Of a DNA stretch of 64,000 nucleotides, positions 36,083-44,422 are shown piece by piece. The notes beneath the pieces are model-generated. The model saw only the letters and a list, made by a program, of their open reading frames with translations, did not search any database and was not told the origin of the DNA. The DNA comes from Niveispirillum fermenti. GTDB taxonomy: Bacteria; Pseudomonadota; Alphaproteobacteria; Azospirillales; Azospirillaceae. Position 1 is the first letter of the stretch, and each line of letters opens with the position of its first letter. Made by a program: the position numbers and the translations under genes. The stretch lies in NCBI RefSeq assembly GCF_048066175.1, contig NZ_JBLTXA010000011.1, forward strand, positions 1 through 64,000, read 5' to 3'.

Positions 36083-37285
36083 ATGCCGTTCCTTGCCGAC
36101 CGCCTGTCCCGCATCAAGCCCTCGCCCACCATCGCGGTGACGAGCAAGGCCCGCGCGCTGAAAGCCGCAGGCCGCGATGTGATCGGTCTGGGCGCTGGTG
36201 AACCCGATTTCGACACGCCGGAAAACATCCGCGCCGCCGGCATCCGCGCCATCGAGCAGGGCCAGACCCGTTACACCGACGTGGACGGCACGCCGGAACT
36301 GAAGAAGGCCATCTGCGCCAAGTTCGCGCGCGAGAACGGCCTGACCTATGCCCCGGATCAGGTGACGGTGGGCGTGGGCGGCAAGCAGGTGCTGTACAAT
36401 GCCCTGATGGCCACCCTGAATGCCGGCGACGAGGTGATCATCCCCGCGCCCTACTGGGTGTCCTACCCCGACATGGTGCTGCTGGCCGAGGGAACGCCCG
36501 TATCCGTGGCCTGCCCGGCCGAGAACGGCTTCAAGCTGCTGCCCGCCGACCTGGAAGCGGCCATCACGCCGAAAACCAAGTGGCTGATCCTGAACAGCCC
36601 CTCCAACCCGACCGGCGCCGCCTATACCGGTGACGAGCTGAAGGCGCTGGGGGCCGTGCTGCTGAAGCACCCGCATGTGTACGTCATGACCGACGACATG
36701 TACGAACATCTCGTCTATGACGATTTCACCTTCACGACCATTGCCCAGGTGGTGCCGGAACTCTATGACCGCACGCTGACGGTCAACGGCGTGTCCAAAT
36801 CCTATTCCATGACGGGCTGGCGCATCGGGTATGCTGCTGGCCCGAAGGCCCTGATCAAGGCCATGGGCGTGATCCAGAGCCAGTCGACCAGCAACCCGAC
36901 CAGCATTTCCCAGGCCGCTGCCGTGGAAGCGCTGAACGGTCCGCAGGACTTCATCAAGGAACGGGCCGGTGTGTTCCAGAAGCGCCGCGATCTGGTCGTC
37001 TCCATGCTGAACCAGGCCGCCGGCCTGTCCTGCCCCAACCCGGAAGGCGCGTTCTACGTCTATCCGTCCTGCGCCGGCACCATCGGCAAGACGGCCCCGA
37101 CGGGCAAGGTGATTGAAACGGACGAGGATTTCGCATCCGAATTGCTGGAAGCGGAAGGCGTCGCGGTCGTGCATGGCGCGGCTTTCGGCCTGTCGCCCTT
37201 CTTCCGCATCTCCTACGCCACCAGCACCGAAGTGCTGGAGGAAGCCTGCACACGCATCCAGCGCTTCTGCGCCAGCTTGACGTAA
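36083..37285 (+). CDS. aspC: Pyridoxal-phosphate aspartate/prephenate aminotransferase
   Basis: Class I aminotransferase transferring the amino group between aspartate and 2-oxoglutarate; the alphaproteobacterial Ib subgroup can also act on prephenate. The PLP lysine is in TVNGVSKSYSMTGWRIGY, the cofactor-binding Asn in ILNSPSNPTGAAY, the substrate-carboxylate Arg near the C-terminus in FFRISYATS, and the N-terminal GAGEPDFDTP motif is present. At 400 aa it is full length, with AGGGGA upstream of the ATG. Monocistronic, ending at a 13-bp hairpin. The symbol aspC is by family; aatA is the alternative name. Confidence 0.93.
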   Translation: MPFLADRLSRIKPSPTIAVTSKARALKAAGRDVIGLGAGEPDFDTPENIRAAGIRAIEQGQTRYTDVDGTPELKKAICAKFARENGLTYAPDQVTVGVGGKQVLYNALMATLNAGDEVIIPAPYWVSYPDMVLLAEGTPVSVACPAENGFKLLPADLEAAITPKTKWLILNSPSNPTGAAYTGDELKALGAVLLKHPHVYVMTDDMYEHLVYDDFTFTTIAQVVPELYDRTLTVNGVSKSYSMTGWRIGYAAGPKALIKAMGVIQSQSTSNPTSISQAAAVEALNGPQDFIKERAGVFQKRRDLVVSMLNQAAGLSCPNPEGAFYVYPSCAGTIGKTAPTGKVIETDEDFASELLEAEGVAVVHGAAFGLSPFFRISYATSTEVLEEACTRIQRFCASLT

Positions 37286-37292
37286 AAGCCGC

Positions 37293-37324
37293 CGCCGTTC
37301 CCCCGCAGAACCGGGGGAACGGCG
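37293..37324. terminator. Hairpin terminator after the aminotransferase
   Basis: Perfect 13-bp stem (37293-37305 with 37312-37324), 6-nt loop, between convergent genes. Confidence 0.75.
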
Positions 37325-37345
37325 CGCCGGTCACAGGAAAAGCGG

Positions 37346-37603
37346 TCAGGCCAGGATGTCCAGCAGCCGCTGGAAATTCTGCTGATCGGTCTTCATGATG
37401 GCCACACTGGCGCCGGCCGCCACTTCCGCCTGTTTCACGTCCAGGATGACGGCCGGGTCCAGATTGCCGGCGGCCACCTGGGCCGCCGCGGCCTGCATAT
37501 CGGCCTGTGCGCCCGTGAAGCCTTGCAGTCCGGCACGGGTCAGGTCGGAAGGTGCGCTGGTGATGCTGCTGGTGATGCTGCTGATCGACATGGGCGACAG
37601 CAT
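37346..37603 (-). CDS. Small protein, possible YjfB-like motility protein
   Basis: 85-aa Ser/Ala-rich protein without signal or membrane segment. The N-terminus is a Ser/Thr/Ile-rich stretch (SISSITSSITSAPS). The C-terminal half (DVKQAEVAAGASVAIMKTDQQNFQRLLDILA across the last 31 residues) looks amphipathic, like the short putative motility protein YjfB, but similarity is weak. No strong ribosome site was found for either ATG (37603 or 37591). It lies between the aspC terminator and divergent proA. Codon use matches the flanks, so it may be real. Confidence 0.5.
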   Translation of the reverse strand: MLSPMSISSITSSITSAPSDLTRAGLQGFTGAQADMQAAAAQVAAGNLDPAVILDVKQAEVAAGASVAIMKTDQQNFQRLLDILA

Positions 37604-37690
37604 AGCATGGCCGGCATCACCGCGTCAGGGATGAAAGCAACCCGCCGACAGGGTAGGGTCAGTCGCACAACCGTAACGGAAACCACCGCC

Positions 37691-38965
37691 ATGGACAGCA
37701 TCGACCGCCAGGATATCGCCGCCGCCATGGATGCGCTGGGCCGCCGCGCCCGGGCCGCGTCCGCCATCGTGGCCGCCGCCCCGGCCGCGACGCGGGACCA
37801 CGCGCTGCGCACTGCGGCCGCCCGGCTGCGTGAAACGCAGGCCGACATCCTGGCCGCCAATGCCATGGACATGGACGCCGCGGCCGAAAAGGGCCTGTCC
37901 GCCGCCATGCTGGACCGGCTGATGCTGAACCCCGCCCGGGTGGATGCCATCGCCCGCGGACTGGAGGAAATCGCCGACCGGCCCGATCCGCTGGGCACCG
38001 TCCTGGAACGCTGGGAGCGCCCCAATGGACTGCGGTTCGAAAAGGTGCGCGTGCCGCTGGGCGTGATCGGCATCATCTTCGAAAGCCGGCCCAACGTGAC
38101 GGCCGATGCCGGGGGCCTCTGCCTGAAATCCGGCAATGCCGCCATCCTGCGCGGCGGGTCGGAGAGCTTTCACACCGCGCGCGCCATCCTGGCGGCACTG
38201 CATGCCGGGCTGGATGCGGCCGGGCTGCCCCGTGACGCCATCCAGATGCCGTCCACCACCGACCGTGCCGCCGTGGGTGCGATGCTGACCATGACCCGCT
38301 GGATCGATGTCGTCATCCCGCGCGGTGGCAAGTCGCTGACGGGGCGGGTCGCTGCCGAGTCGCGCGTGCCGGTGATCTACCACCTGGATGGCATCTGCCA
38401 TGTCTACCTCGACCGGGCGGCCGATGCCGATAAGGCGCGGCGCGTCACGCTGAACGCCAAGATGCGCCGCACGGGCATCTGTGGTGCGGCAGAAACGCTT
38501 CTGGTTCACAAGGATGTGGTGGCCACCCTGCTGCCCGCCGTGCTGGCGGACCTGTTCCAGGCCGGCTGCGAGATCCGCGGCGATGCGGCCGTCCAGGCGC
38601 TGGACGCGCGCGTCCAGCCGGCGACCGATACGGATTGGGACACCGAATATCTGGATGCCATCCTGTCGGTGAAGGTCGTGGACGATGTGGACGCGGCCAT
38701 CGAGCATATCGCCCGGCATGGCAGCCACCATACGGACAGCATCGTGACCGAGGACGATACCGCTGCCGCCCGCTTCCTGTCGCGGGTGGACAGTGGCATC
38801 GTGCTGCATAATGCCTCCACCCAGTTCGCCGATGGCGGGGAGTTCGGCTTCGGGGCGGAAATCGGCATTTCCACGGGCAAGCTGCATGCCCGCGGCCCCG
38901 TGGGGGCGGAGCAGTTGACCAGCTACAAGTATGTGGTGCGGGGCGATGGGCATACGCGGCCCTGA
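37691..38965 (+). CDS. proA: Gamma-glutamyl phosphate reductase
   Basis: Second step of proline synthesis: NADPH reduction of gamma-glutamyl phosphate to the semialdehyde. Aldehyde-dehydrogenase fold with the PLGVIGIIFESRPNVT segment, NAAILRGGSE, and the catalytic cysteine in NAKMRRTGICGAAETLLV. The C-terminal EFGFGAEIGISTGKLHARGP block is characteristic of ProA. At 424 aa it is full length. The ATG at 37691 is chosen over in-frame upstream codons with no homology. Its 3' end overlaps nadD by 20 bp. proB is not in the window. Confidence 0.96.
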   Translation: MDSIDRQDIAAAMDALGRRARAASAIVAAAPAATRDHALRTAAARLRETQADILAANAMDMDAAAEKGLSAAMLDRLMLNPARVDAIARGLEEIADRPDPLGTVLERWERPNGLRFEKVRVPLGVIGIIFESRPNVTADAGGLCLKSGNAAILRGGSESFHTARAILAALHAGLDAAGLPRDAIQMPSTTDRAAVGAMLTMTRWIDVVIPRGGKSLTGRVAAESRVPVIYHLDGICHVYLDRAADADKARRVTLNAKMRRTGICGAAETLLVHKDVVATLLPAVLADLFQAGCEIRGDAAVQALDARVQPATDTDWDTEYLDAILSVKVVDDVDAAIEHIARHGSHHTDSIVTEDDTAAARFLSRVDSGIVLHNASTQFADGGEFGFGAEIGISTGKLHARGPVGAEQLTSYKYVVRGDGHTRP

Positions 38966-39635
38966 CCGCCCTGCCCCGCCCGCCACGCATGGCGGCACCG
39001 GCCGCACCCCGCCCAGACCGCTGGCCAACGGCCTTTGGCGGGGCTTGAGGATCGGCCTGCTGGGGGGGTCATTCAACCCCGCCCATGAAGGCCACCGGCA
39101 CATGTCGCTGATGGCGCTGAAGCGGCTGGGGCTGGATCAGGTCTGGTGGCTGGTCAGCCCGCAGAATCCGCTCAAGCCCCTGGACGGGATGGGGAAATTG
39201 CAGGACCGCATCACCCGCGCGCGCGCCGTGGCCGCCCATCCGCGCATTATTGTCAGCGACATCGAAACGCGGCTGGGCACCCGCTTCACGGTGGACACGC
39301 TGGCCGCGCTGAAGACCCGTTTTCCGGCCACCCGCTTCGTCTGGCTGATGGGGGCCGACAATCTGGTCCAGGTGCCGCGCTGGCGGTCCTGGACCCGGAT
39401 ATTCACCACGGTGCCGGTTGCAGTCTTCCCCAGACATCCCTATTCTACGCAGGCGCTGGGCGGCAAGGCTTCCCGGCGATTTGCCGCTATGCGTGTCGAT
39501 GCGCGGCGGGCGCCCGGTCTGGCCGACCTGCCGCCGCCCGCCTGGGTCTTCCTGGAAGCCCCGCTGCATCCCGCATCGGCAACGGCCATCCGGCAACAAC
39601 GGGCGGCCGGGACCCAGGCAGTTGAGACCCGCTAA
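38946..39635 (+). CDS. nadD: Nicotinate-nucleotide adenylyltransferase
   Basis: Converts nicotinate mononucleotide to deamido-NAD in NAD synthesis. The nucleotidyltransferase motif GLLGGSFNPAHEGHRHMS and the WLMGADNLVQVPRW segment are diagnostic, and the C-terminal SATAIRQ corresponds to the family's SSTxIR motif (Ser-Ala-Thr here). I place the start at the ATG at 38946, inside the end of proA, giving 229 aa with a ~38-residue N-terminal extension; a GTG/TTG nearer the core domain is possible. It is the second gene of the proA-nadD-rsfS-rlmH operon, an order widespread in alphaproteobacteria. Confidence 0.94.
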   Translation: MGIRGPDRPAPPATHGGTGRTPPRPLANGLWRGLRIGLLGGSFNPAHEGHRHMSLMALKRLGLDQVWWLVSPQNPLKPLDGMGKLQDRITRARAVAAHPRIIVSDIETRLGTRFTVDTLAALKTRFPATRFVWLMGADNLVQVPRWRSWTRIFTTVPVAVFPRHPYSTQALGGKASRRFAAMRVDARRAPGLADLPPPAWVFLEAPLHPASATAIRQQRAAGTQAVETR

Positions 39636-39647
39636 GGATTGATGTAG

Positions 39648-40088
39648 GTGACCCAGATCGTGAGTGCAGAAAATACCCCGCAGCCGGTGGCCGGCGCCGT
39701 TGCCGCCCAAGACATGCCGGAGCGCACCCTTGAACTGATCCTGTCCGTACTGGACGAGGACAAGGCCGAGGACACGATCACCATCGACCTGCGCGGCAAG
39801 ACCAGCATGGCCGACTATCTGGTCGTCACGACGGGCCGGTCGGCCCGCCAGGTGGGCGCCATGGCCGACCATCTGGTGCGCCGCCTGCGCGACCTGGGCA
39901 TCCATGCCGGCAATCCGGAAGGCTATCCTCAGTGCGACTGGGTGCTGGTCGATGGCGGCGACGTGATCGTGCATCTGTTCCGGCCGGAAGTGCGCGCCTT
40001 CTATTGCATCGAAAAGATGTGGGGCGTGGAGCCGCCGGCCTCGCTGAAGGCGCTGACGGCCGGGTTCGACGGCGGGCCGGCGCAGTAA
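39648..40088 (+). CDS. rsfS: Ribosomal silencing factor
   Basis: Binds ribosomal protein L14 and prevents subunit joining during starvation. The RsfS/Iojap signature is clear: KAEDTITIDLRGKTSMADYL, VVTTGRSARQVGAMADHLV, then WVLVDGGDVIVHLFRPEVRAFYCIEKMWG (residues ~96-125). At 146 aa it has a ~30-residue variable N-terminus. The start is a GTG at 39648, 12 bp after nadD, and its stop codon overlaps the rlmH ATG (TAATG). Confidence 0.95.
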   Translation: MTQIVSAENTPQPVAGAVAAQDMPERTLELILSVLDEDKAEDTITIDLRGKTSMADYLVVTTGRSARQVGAMADHLVRRLRDLGIHAGNPEGYPQCDWVLVDGGDVIVHLFRPEVRAFYCIEKMWGVEPPASLKALTAGFDGGPAQ

Positions 40089-40546
40089 TGCGCCTCTGGC
40101 TGGCCGCCGTCGGCAAGGCAAGACCTGGCCCTGCCCGCGACCTGTTCGAGGAATACAAGGCCCGGATCGCGTGGCCCTTCACCCTGCGCGAGGTGGAAAG
40201 CCGCAAGCGGCTGGAAGGGGACGAGTTGAAGCGGGCAGAGGCCGAGCTTCTGCTGGCCGCCCTTCCCGCCGGCGCCACGCTGGTGGCGCTGGACGAGCGC
40301 GGGCGCATGATGGGATCGGAGGATTTCGCCGCCCGCATGGGCCAGTGGCGCGATGCCGCCGTAGGGGATCTGGCTTTCGTGATCGGGGGGGCGGACGGGC
40401 TGGATGCCGGCATCCGGCAAAGGGCCGCCCTGGTGCTGGCCTTCAGCCCCATGACATGGCCGCACATGATGGTGCGCGGCATGCTGGCCGAACAGCTCTA
40501 CCGCGCCCAGCAGATCCTGGCCGGTCATCCCTACCACCGCGCCTGA
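40088..40546 (+). CDS. rlmH: 23S rRNA (pseudouridine-1915-N3)-methyltransferase
   Basis: SPOUT-fold methyltransferase acting on helix 69 of assembled 70S ribosomes. Motifs: LVALDERGRMMGSEDFA, VIGGADGLD (SAM-binding knot) and the C-terminal MTWPHMMVRGMLAEQLYRAQQI with HPYHR. At 152 aa it is normal. The ATG overlaps the rsfS stop by one base (TAATG), showing translational coupling, and it is the last gene of the proA operon. Confidence 0.96.
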   Translation: MRLWLAAVGKARPGPARDLFEEYKARIAWPFTLREVESRKRLEGDELKRAEAELLLAALPAGATLVALDERGRMMGSEDFAARMGQWRDAAVGDLAFVIGGADGLDAGIRQRAALVLAFSPMTWPHMMVRGMLAEQLYRAQQILAGHPYHRA

Positions 40547-40570
40547 TACGCGCGCATGGGCGCTCAACAC

Positions 40571-40614
40571 GCCAATCAGGTGGCGGATGAGGAGTTCCAC
40601 CTGCCGCCGTTGGC
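40571..40614. terminator. Possible terminator between convergent rlmH and the radical SAM gene
   Basis: Nested stem: GCCAA/TTGGC outer pair and CAGGTGG/CCACCTG inner pair (40577-40583 with 40597-40603). No T-tract, so moderate support only. Confidence 0.4.
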
Positions 40615-40666
40615 ATGACAGTCCGCCTGCCACTCTTCCCGTCCAGGCACAAGGGCGCCGGGCCAT

Positions 40667-41743
40667 TCAGAAAAGCTGAAGCTGGTCACCCACCGCCGGT
40701 GGCACACGGAAGCGGGAACAGTCCATGTCCCAGCGGCGGGCATTCAGACCCAACCGCCTCGCCGCCAGCCTGAACCGCTGACGCAACAGTTCGGCATAGG
40801 GGCCCGTCCCCTTCATGCGGGTTCCGAATGCGGACCGGTAGAGCGCGCCGTCACGGGACTGCCGGATCAGGGACAGTACCCGTTCTGCCCGGTCCGGATA
40901 ATGCGCCCGCAGCCATTCCTCGAACAGTCCGGCAATTTCCAATGGCAGGCGCAGCAGGATGTAGCTGGCGCCACCGGCCCCCGCCCCGGCTGCCGCTTCC
41001 ATGATGTCTTCCAACTCATGATCATTCAGGGCCGGGATCATCGGACTGGCCAGGACGGTCACGGGGATGCCGGCCGCCGCCAGGGTGCGCATGGTCTCCA
41101 GCCGCCGCCCCGGCGTGCTGGCCCGCGGCTCCATGCGACGCGCCAGATCACGGTCCAGCGTCGTCACGGAAAGGGCGACGCGCGCCAGCCCCATGGCCGC
41201 CATAGGGGCCAGGATGTCGATATCACGGGTGACCAGCGCCGATTTCGTGATGATGCCGACGGGCTGGTTGAAATCGCGGCAAACCTCCAGGATCTGGCGG
41301 GTGATGCCTTCTTCCCGCTCGATCGGCTGATAAGGATCGGTGTTGGCCCCCAAAGCCAGCGGCTGACAGCGGTAGGAGCGGGACCGCAGTTCCCGCGCCA
41401 GCAAGGCCGCCCCGTCGCGCTTTGCGAACAGCCGCGTTTCAAAATCCAGGCCCGGTGACAGGCCCAGATAGGCATGCGTCGGCCGCGCAAAGCAATAGAC
41501 GCAGCCATGCTCGCAACCGCGATAGGGGTTCAGGGAGAAATCGAACGGGACATCGGGGGATTCATTGCTGTTGATCACGCGGCGCGCATCGTCGGGCAGG
41601 ACGGTCGTGCGCAGCGGCGGCTCCGGCTCATGCGCGCGCGACCAGCCATCATCCACCAGCACCCGCTTTTCCCGCTCGAACCGGGAGCTTTCGTTGCTGA
41701 CCGCAGCGCGCCCCTTGACCGGCGTGCCCTGCAACTCATCCAT
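40667..41743 (-). CDS. PA0069-family radical SAM protein (SplB-like)
   Basis: Radical S-adenosylmethionine enzyme with the 4Fe-4S motif CEHGCVYCFARPTH (Cys77, Cys81, Cys84; a Cx3Cx2C spacing). The family is related to spore photoproduct lyase, but its reaction is unknown. Flanking family segments are SLNPYRGCEHG, ALGANTDPYQPIER, VGIITKSALVTRD and VLASPMIPALND. At 358 aa it is full length. I place the start at the ATG at 41743 (GGGGG upstream). A LexA-type box lies only 18 bp before the start codon, so this gene is probably SOS-induced. That is consistent with, but does not prove, a DNA-repair role. Convergent with rlmH. Confidence 0.9.
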   Translation of the reverse strand: MDELQGTPVKGRAAVSNESSRFEREKRVLVDDGWSRAHEPEPPLRTTVLPDDARRVINSNESPDVPFDFSLNPYRGCEHGCVYCFARPTHAYLGLSPGLDFETRLFAKRDGAALLARELRSRSYRCQPLALGANTDPYQPIEREEGITRQILEVCRDFNQPVGIITKSALVTRDIDILAPMAAMGLARVALSVTTLDRDLARRMEPRASTPGRRLETMRTLAAAGIPVTVLASPMIPALNDHELEDIMEAAAGAGAGGASYILLRLPLEIAGLFEEWLRAHYPDRAERVLSLIRQSRDGALYRSAFGTRMKGTGPYAELLRQRFRLAARRLGLNARRWDMDCSRFRVPPAVGDQLQLF

Positions 41744-42096
41744 CCGGCACCCCCATTTAAGAACATAAAGTGAACATATCAGATAGCCGGCGGGAGCGCC
41801 AGGGGCCCCGTGGCGAGCGGCCCGCCTCCACAGCAGGGCGACAGCACCACCGGCCCGCTGCCGCCAGGTCTTGATGATATTGCGGAGAAATCGCCAGCCG
41901 GACCCTCCAAGATGGAGACACGGGCGAATGGCCGGCATAGTGAACCCGGTTGGCAGTTCCCGCGATGAAAACGGTCGCGGACTGTCATCTGCACGGCGTC
42001 GTTATCCGCACCGAAACGATCGGTGTTGGCTGAAGAAGGCTGCTGCCGTCCCGCAAGGGATCAGGTTCGGGTGTCAAGCGATATTGGGCCAAGCCC
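41744..42096. other. Intergenic region with SOS box; otherwise no gene seen
   Basis: 353 bp between the radical SAM gene and the tail-first LysR gene. It holds the SOS box at 41761-41775. Short open frames here have no recognisable domain and no convincing ribosome site. No repeat or RNA was identified. Confidence 0.5.
41761..41775 (-). promoter_or_regulatory. LexA (SOS) box upstream of the radical SAM gene
   Basis: GAAC-ATAAAGT-GAAC, i.e. GTTC-N7-GTTC on the minus strand, which is exactly the direct-repeat operator recognised by LexA in alphaproteobacteria. It ends 18 bp before the start codon at 41743, a position suited to repression. Confidence 0.7.
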
Positions 42097-42990
42097 TCAC
42101 ACGGCCCTGCGAGCCCGAAGCGTCTGCTTGAACAATTCGAAGGCCGTCGTACCCCGCCGAGCGGGGTAATAGAGATGGTAGCCGGCGAACGGCTCGCACC
42201 AGGGTTCCAGCAGGCGGATGAGACGACCATCGGCCATCGGCGCGGCAACCAGATCCTCCAGAACGTAGAGGATGCCGAAACCCTCCAGGGCGGCAGCCAC
42301 CAGCAGGTCAGCGTCGTTGAACACCGGCCCGCGCCCCGGGCTGATCTTCATCGCATGACCGTTGCGTTCGAACGACCAGCAAGACAGCTCGCCATACGCA
42401 TCGCGGTAGGCGATACAGCGATGCGCCACCAGATCGGCCGGCTCCTTCGGCGCCGGATGGTCGTTGAGATAGCCGGGGGCGGCCACAACCGCAACGCGAA
42501 GCGGCGGGCCGACGGCCATCGCGATCATGTCCTTCTCCAGCCGCTCACCAAGCCGGATACCCGCATCGTAGCGGCCCGCGACGACATCGGTCATCCCGCT
42601 CTCCACGCACACCTCCACCTCGATGCCGGGGTGGAGGCGCATGAAGGCGGGCAGCATCGGCCACAGCACTGTATCGGCTGCATGTTTGCCTGTCGTGATC
42701 CGGACGGTGCCGATCGCGGCGCCTCGTGCCTGTGACAGCGCCTCGATCTCCTCGTCCAGCCCGGCCAGTGCCGGCGACAGGGTGGCAAGCAGGCGCTCGC
42801 CGGCAGCGGTCGGGGCGACGCTTCGCGTCGTGCGGGAAAGCAGACGAAACCCGAGTTGGCTCTCCAGCCGCTTCATGGTCTGGCTCAATGCCGACTGCGT
42901 GACGCCGAGACGCCGCGCGGCACGTGTGAAGCTGCGGTCGGAGGCGATTGCCGCGAAAACGGCGAGGTCGCCGAGCTGATCCGGACGCAT
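42097..42990 (-). CDS. LysR-family transcriptional regulator
   Basis: LTTR of 297 aa. The N-terminal HTH (FTRAARRLGVTQSALSQTMKRLESQLGFRLL) is well conserved and the effector domain is complete (DAGIRLGERLEKDMIAMAVG, GFGILYVLEDLV). It is divergent from an SDR gene with 105 bp between starts, the standard layout for a regulator and its oxidoreductase target. Base and codon use (more TC-rich and GCG codons) differ somewhat from neighbours, and the pair sits next to tRNA-Ser, so acquisition by transfer is plausible but not demonstrated. Confidence 0.92.
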   Translation of the reverse strand: MRPDQLGDLAVFAAIASDRSFTRAARRLGVTQSALSQTMKRLESQLGFRLLSRTTRSVAPTAAGERLLATLSPALAGLDEEIEALSQARGAAIGTVRITTGKHAADTVLWPMLPAFMRLHPGIEVEVCVESGMTDVVAGRYDAGIRLGERLEKDMIAMAVGPPLRVAVVAAPGYLNDHPAPKEPADLVAHRCIAYRDAYGELSCWSFERNGHAMKISPGRGPVFNDADLLVAAALEGFGILYVLEDLVAAPMADGRLIRLLEPWCEPFAGYHLYYPARRGTTAFELFKQTLRARRAV

Positions 42991-43002
42991 TGATAAATCC
43001 TG

Positions 43003-43065
43003 CTACTTGGGCCCATTACTTATTAGCCAATTATCTTGATCAATTAGCATAGCTACATGACCCTC
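43003..43065. promoter_or_regulatory. AT-rich LysR/SDR divergent promoter region
   Basis: The stretch around 43015-43055 is markedly AT-rich and contains ATTAGCCAATTA and TCAATTAGCAT, two similar AATTA-containing words 10-15 bp apart. This is the probable promoter/operator for both genes. Confidence 0.4.
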
Positions 43066-43095
43066 GACAGTGGAAGAAGGAGCGAGGAGCAGGCC

Positions 43096-43910
43096 ATGGG
43101 CAAGATCTGGCTGGTGACGGGCGCAAGCCGGGGGCTTGGACGCGAGATTGTGCGGGCGGCACTCGATGCAGGCGACACGGTCGTGGCAACGGCGCGCTCC
43201 GCCGATGCAATGCGCGATGCCTTCGGGGGCAAACCCGATCGCCTCCACCCCCTCGCGCTCGATATAACCGATGCCGACGCGGCGAACGCGGTCGCCATAG
43301 AGACCACAGAGCGCTTCGGTGCTATCGACGTGCTGGTCAACAATGCCGGCTATGCCGAACTGGGGTTCTTTGAGACCTTCACCGATGAGGCGGTGCGGCG
43401 CCAGTTCGAGGTCAATCTGTTCGGCACGATGAACGTCGCGCGCGCCGTGGTTCCTCAGATGCGCGCACAGCGCTCAGGGCTAATCGTCACCATCTCGTCG
43501 GTCAGCGGGCTGGTTTCCAACGGCGGTGGGGCGGTCTACTCAGCATCGAAGTTCGCGGTCGAGGGATGGATGGAGGGCTTTGCGCAGGAATTGGCACCGT
43601 TGGGTGTCCGCTCGCTTCTGGTCGAGCCTGGCATGCTGCGCACCGACTTCATGGACCAGAAATCGGCGCGCTTCGGCAGCATCGACATTCCAGACTATGC
43701 CGAGGCGATCGCGCAGTATCGCGCGTTCGTGGACGGGCCCACGGCAACCAACCGGGCGATCCAAAGCTGCTCGCCGCGCGGATTGTGGCGCTTGCTTCGC
43801 AGAGCGAGGCACCGTCGCGGTTCGTGTTCGGCGAGGACGCCCGGCAGTGGGTCGGCGCGAAACTCGACCAGTTGCAGAAGGAGATCGCGCAGTCCGCCGA
43901 TCGCAACTGA
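43096..43910 (+). pseudogene. SDR-family oxidoreductase, frameshifted near the 3' end
   Basis: Short-chain dehydrogenase with TGASRGLG cofactor motif (residues 8-15), NNAGYAELG, catalytic ISSVSG serine and YSASK. The frame is intact from the ATG at 43096 (GAGGAG upstream) to about 43737. Beyond that, the conserved C-terminus (QPGDPKLLAARIVALAS, then APSRFVFGEDARQWVGAKLDQ) continues in a different frame to a TGA at 43910. One base seems missing in the GGGCCC at 43737-43742; adding one G restores the frame. Read as is, translation would run to 43932 with about 60 scrambled residues, giving 278 aa. The NAD-binding and catalytic parts remain, so partial activity cannot be excluded, and a sequencing error is the simple alternative. 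Confidence 0.8.
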
Positions 43911-44121
43911 TATCGCCGGCATGAATGACTGACCTTTGGCCACTCGTTCATGCCCTTCAGTTTCATGCCCAATCGCCAGCCCCCCATGCGTGGGCTCTGG
44001 CCTTCAGGATTTAGCGGGCTGTCGCGTAGAGCCAGCGGTTCTGCATGCCAATTGGGGAGGTGCGGCGATCGGCGGCACTATCGCACCCACTATCGCGCCA
44101 TAGAGGGGAAAGTGGCGGTGA

Positions 44122-44211
<90 letters not shown>

Positions 44212-44422
44212 GCAATTATCCGGACGGGGCCGGATGTGGTGCACAGGGCTAGCCGAACTTGCGGGCCAGGGCAAGCCCCAGTTTCATCTCCGGGCGACAT
44301 CCGGCATGGCGGGTGGGAGAGCGCCCCGGCGGGGTCGCTGGTCGCCCTTGCCTTAGGGTTAATATACTGTTTACGCTATTGCGGCGCGGTAGGGCGCGGC
44401 TGCACGAAGGGGTTATGCACCC

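Noticed and set aside
41876..42096. Possible gene remnant between the radical SAM and LysR genes
   Set aside because: Only short frames with no recognisable domain.
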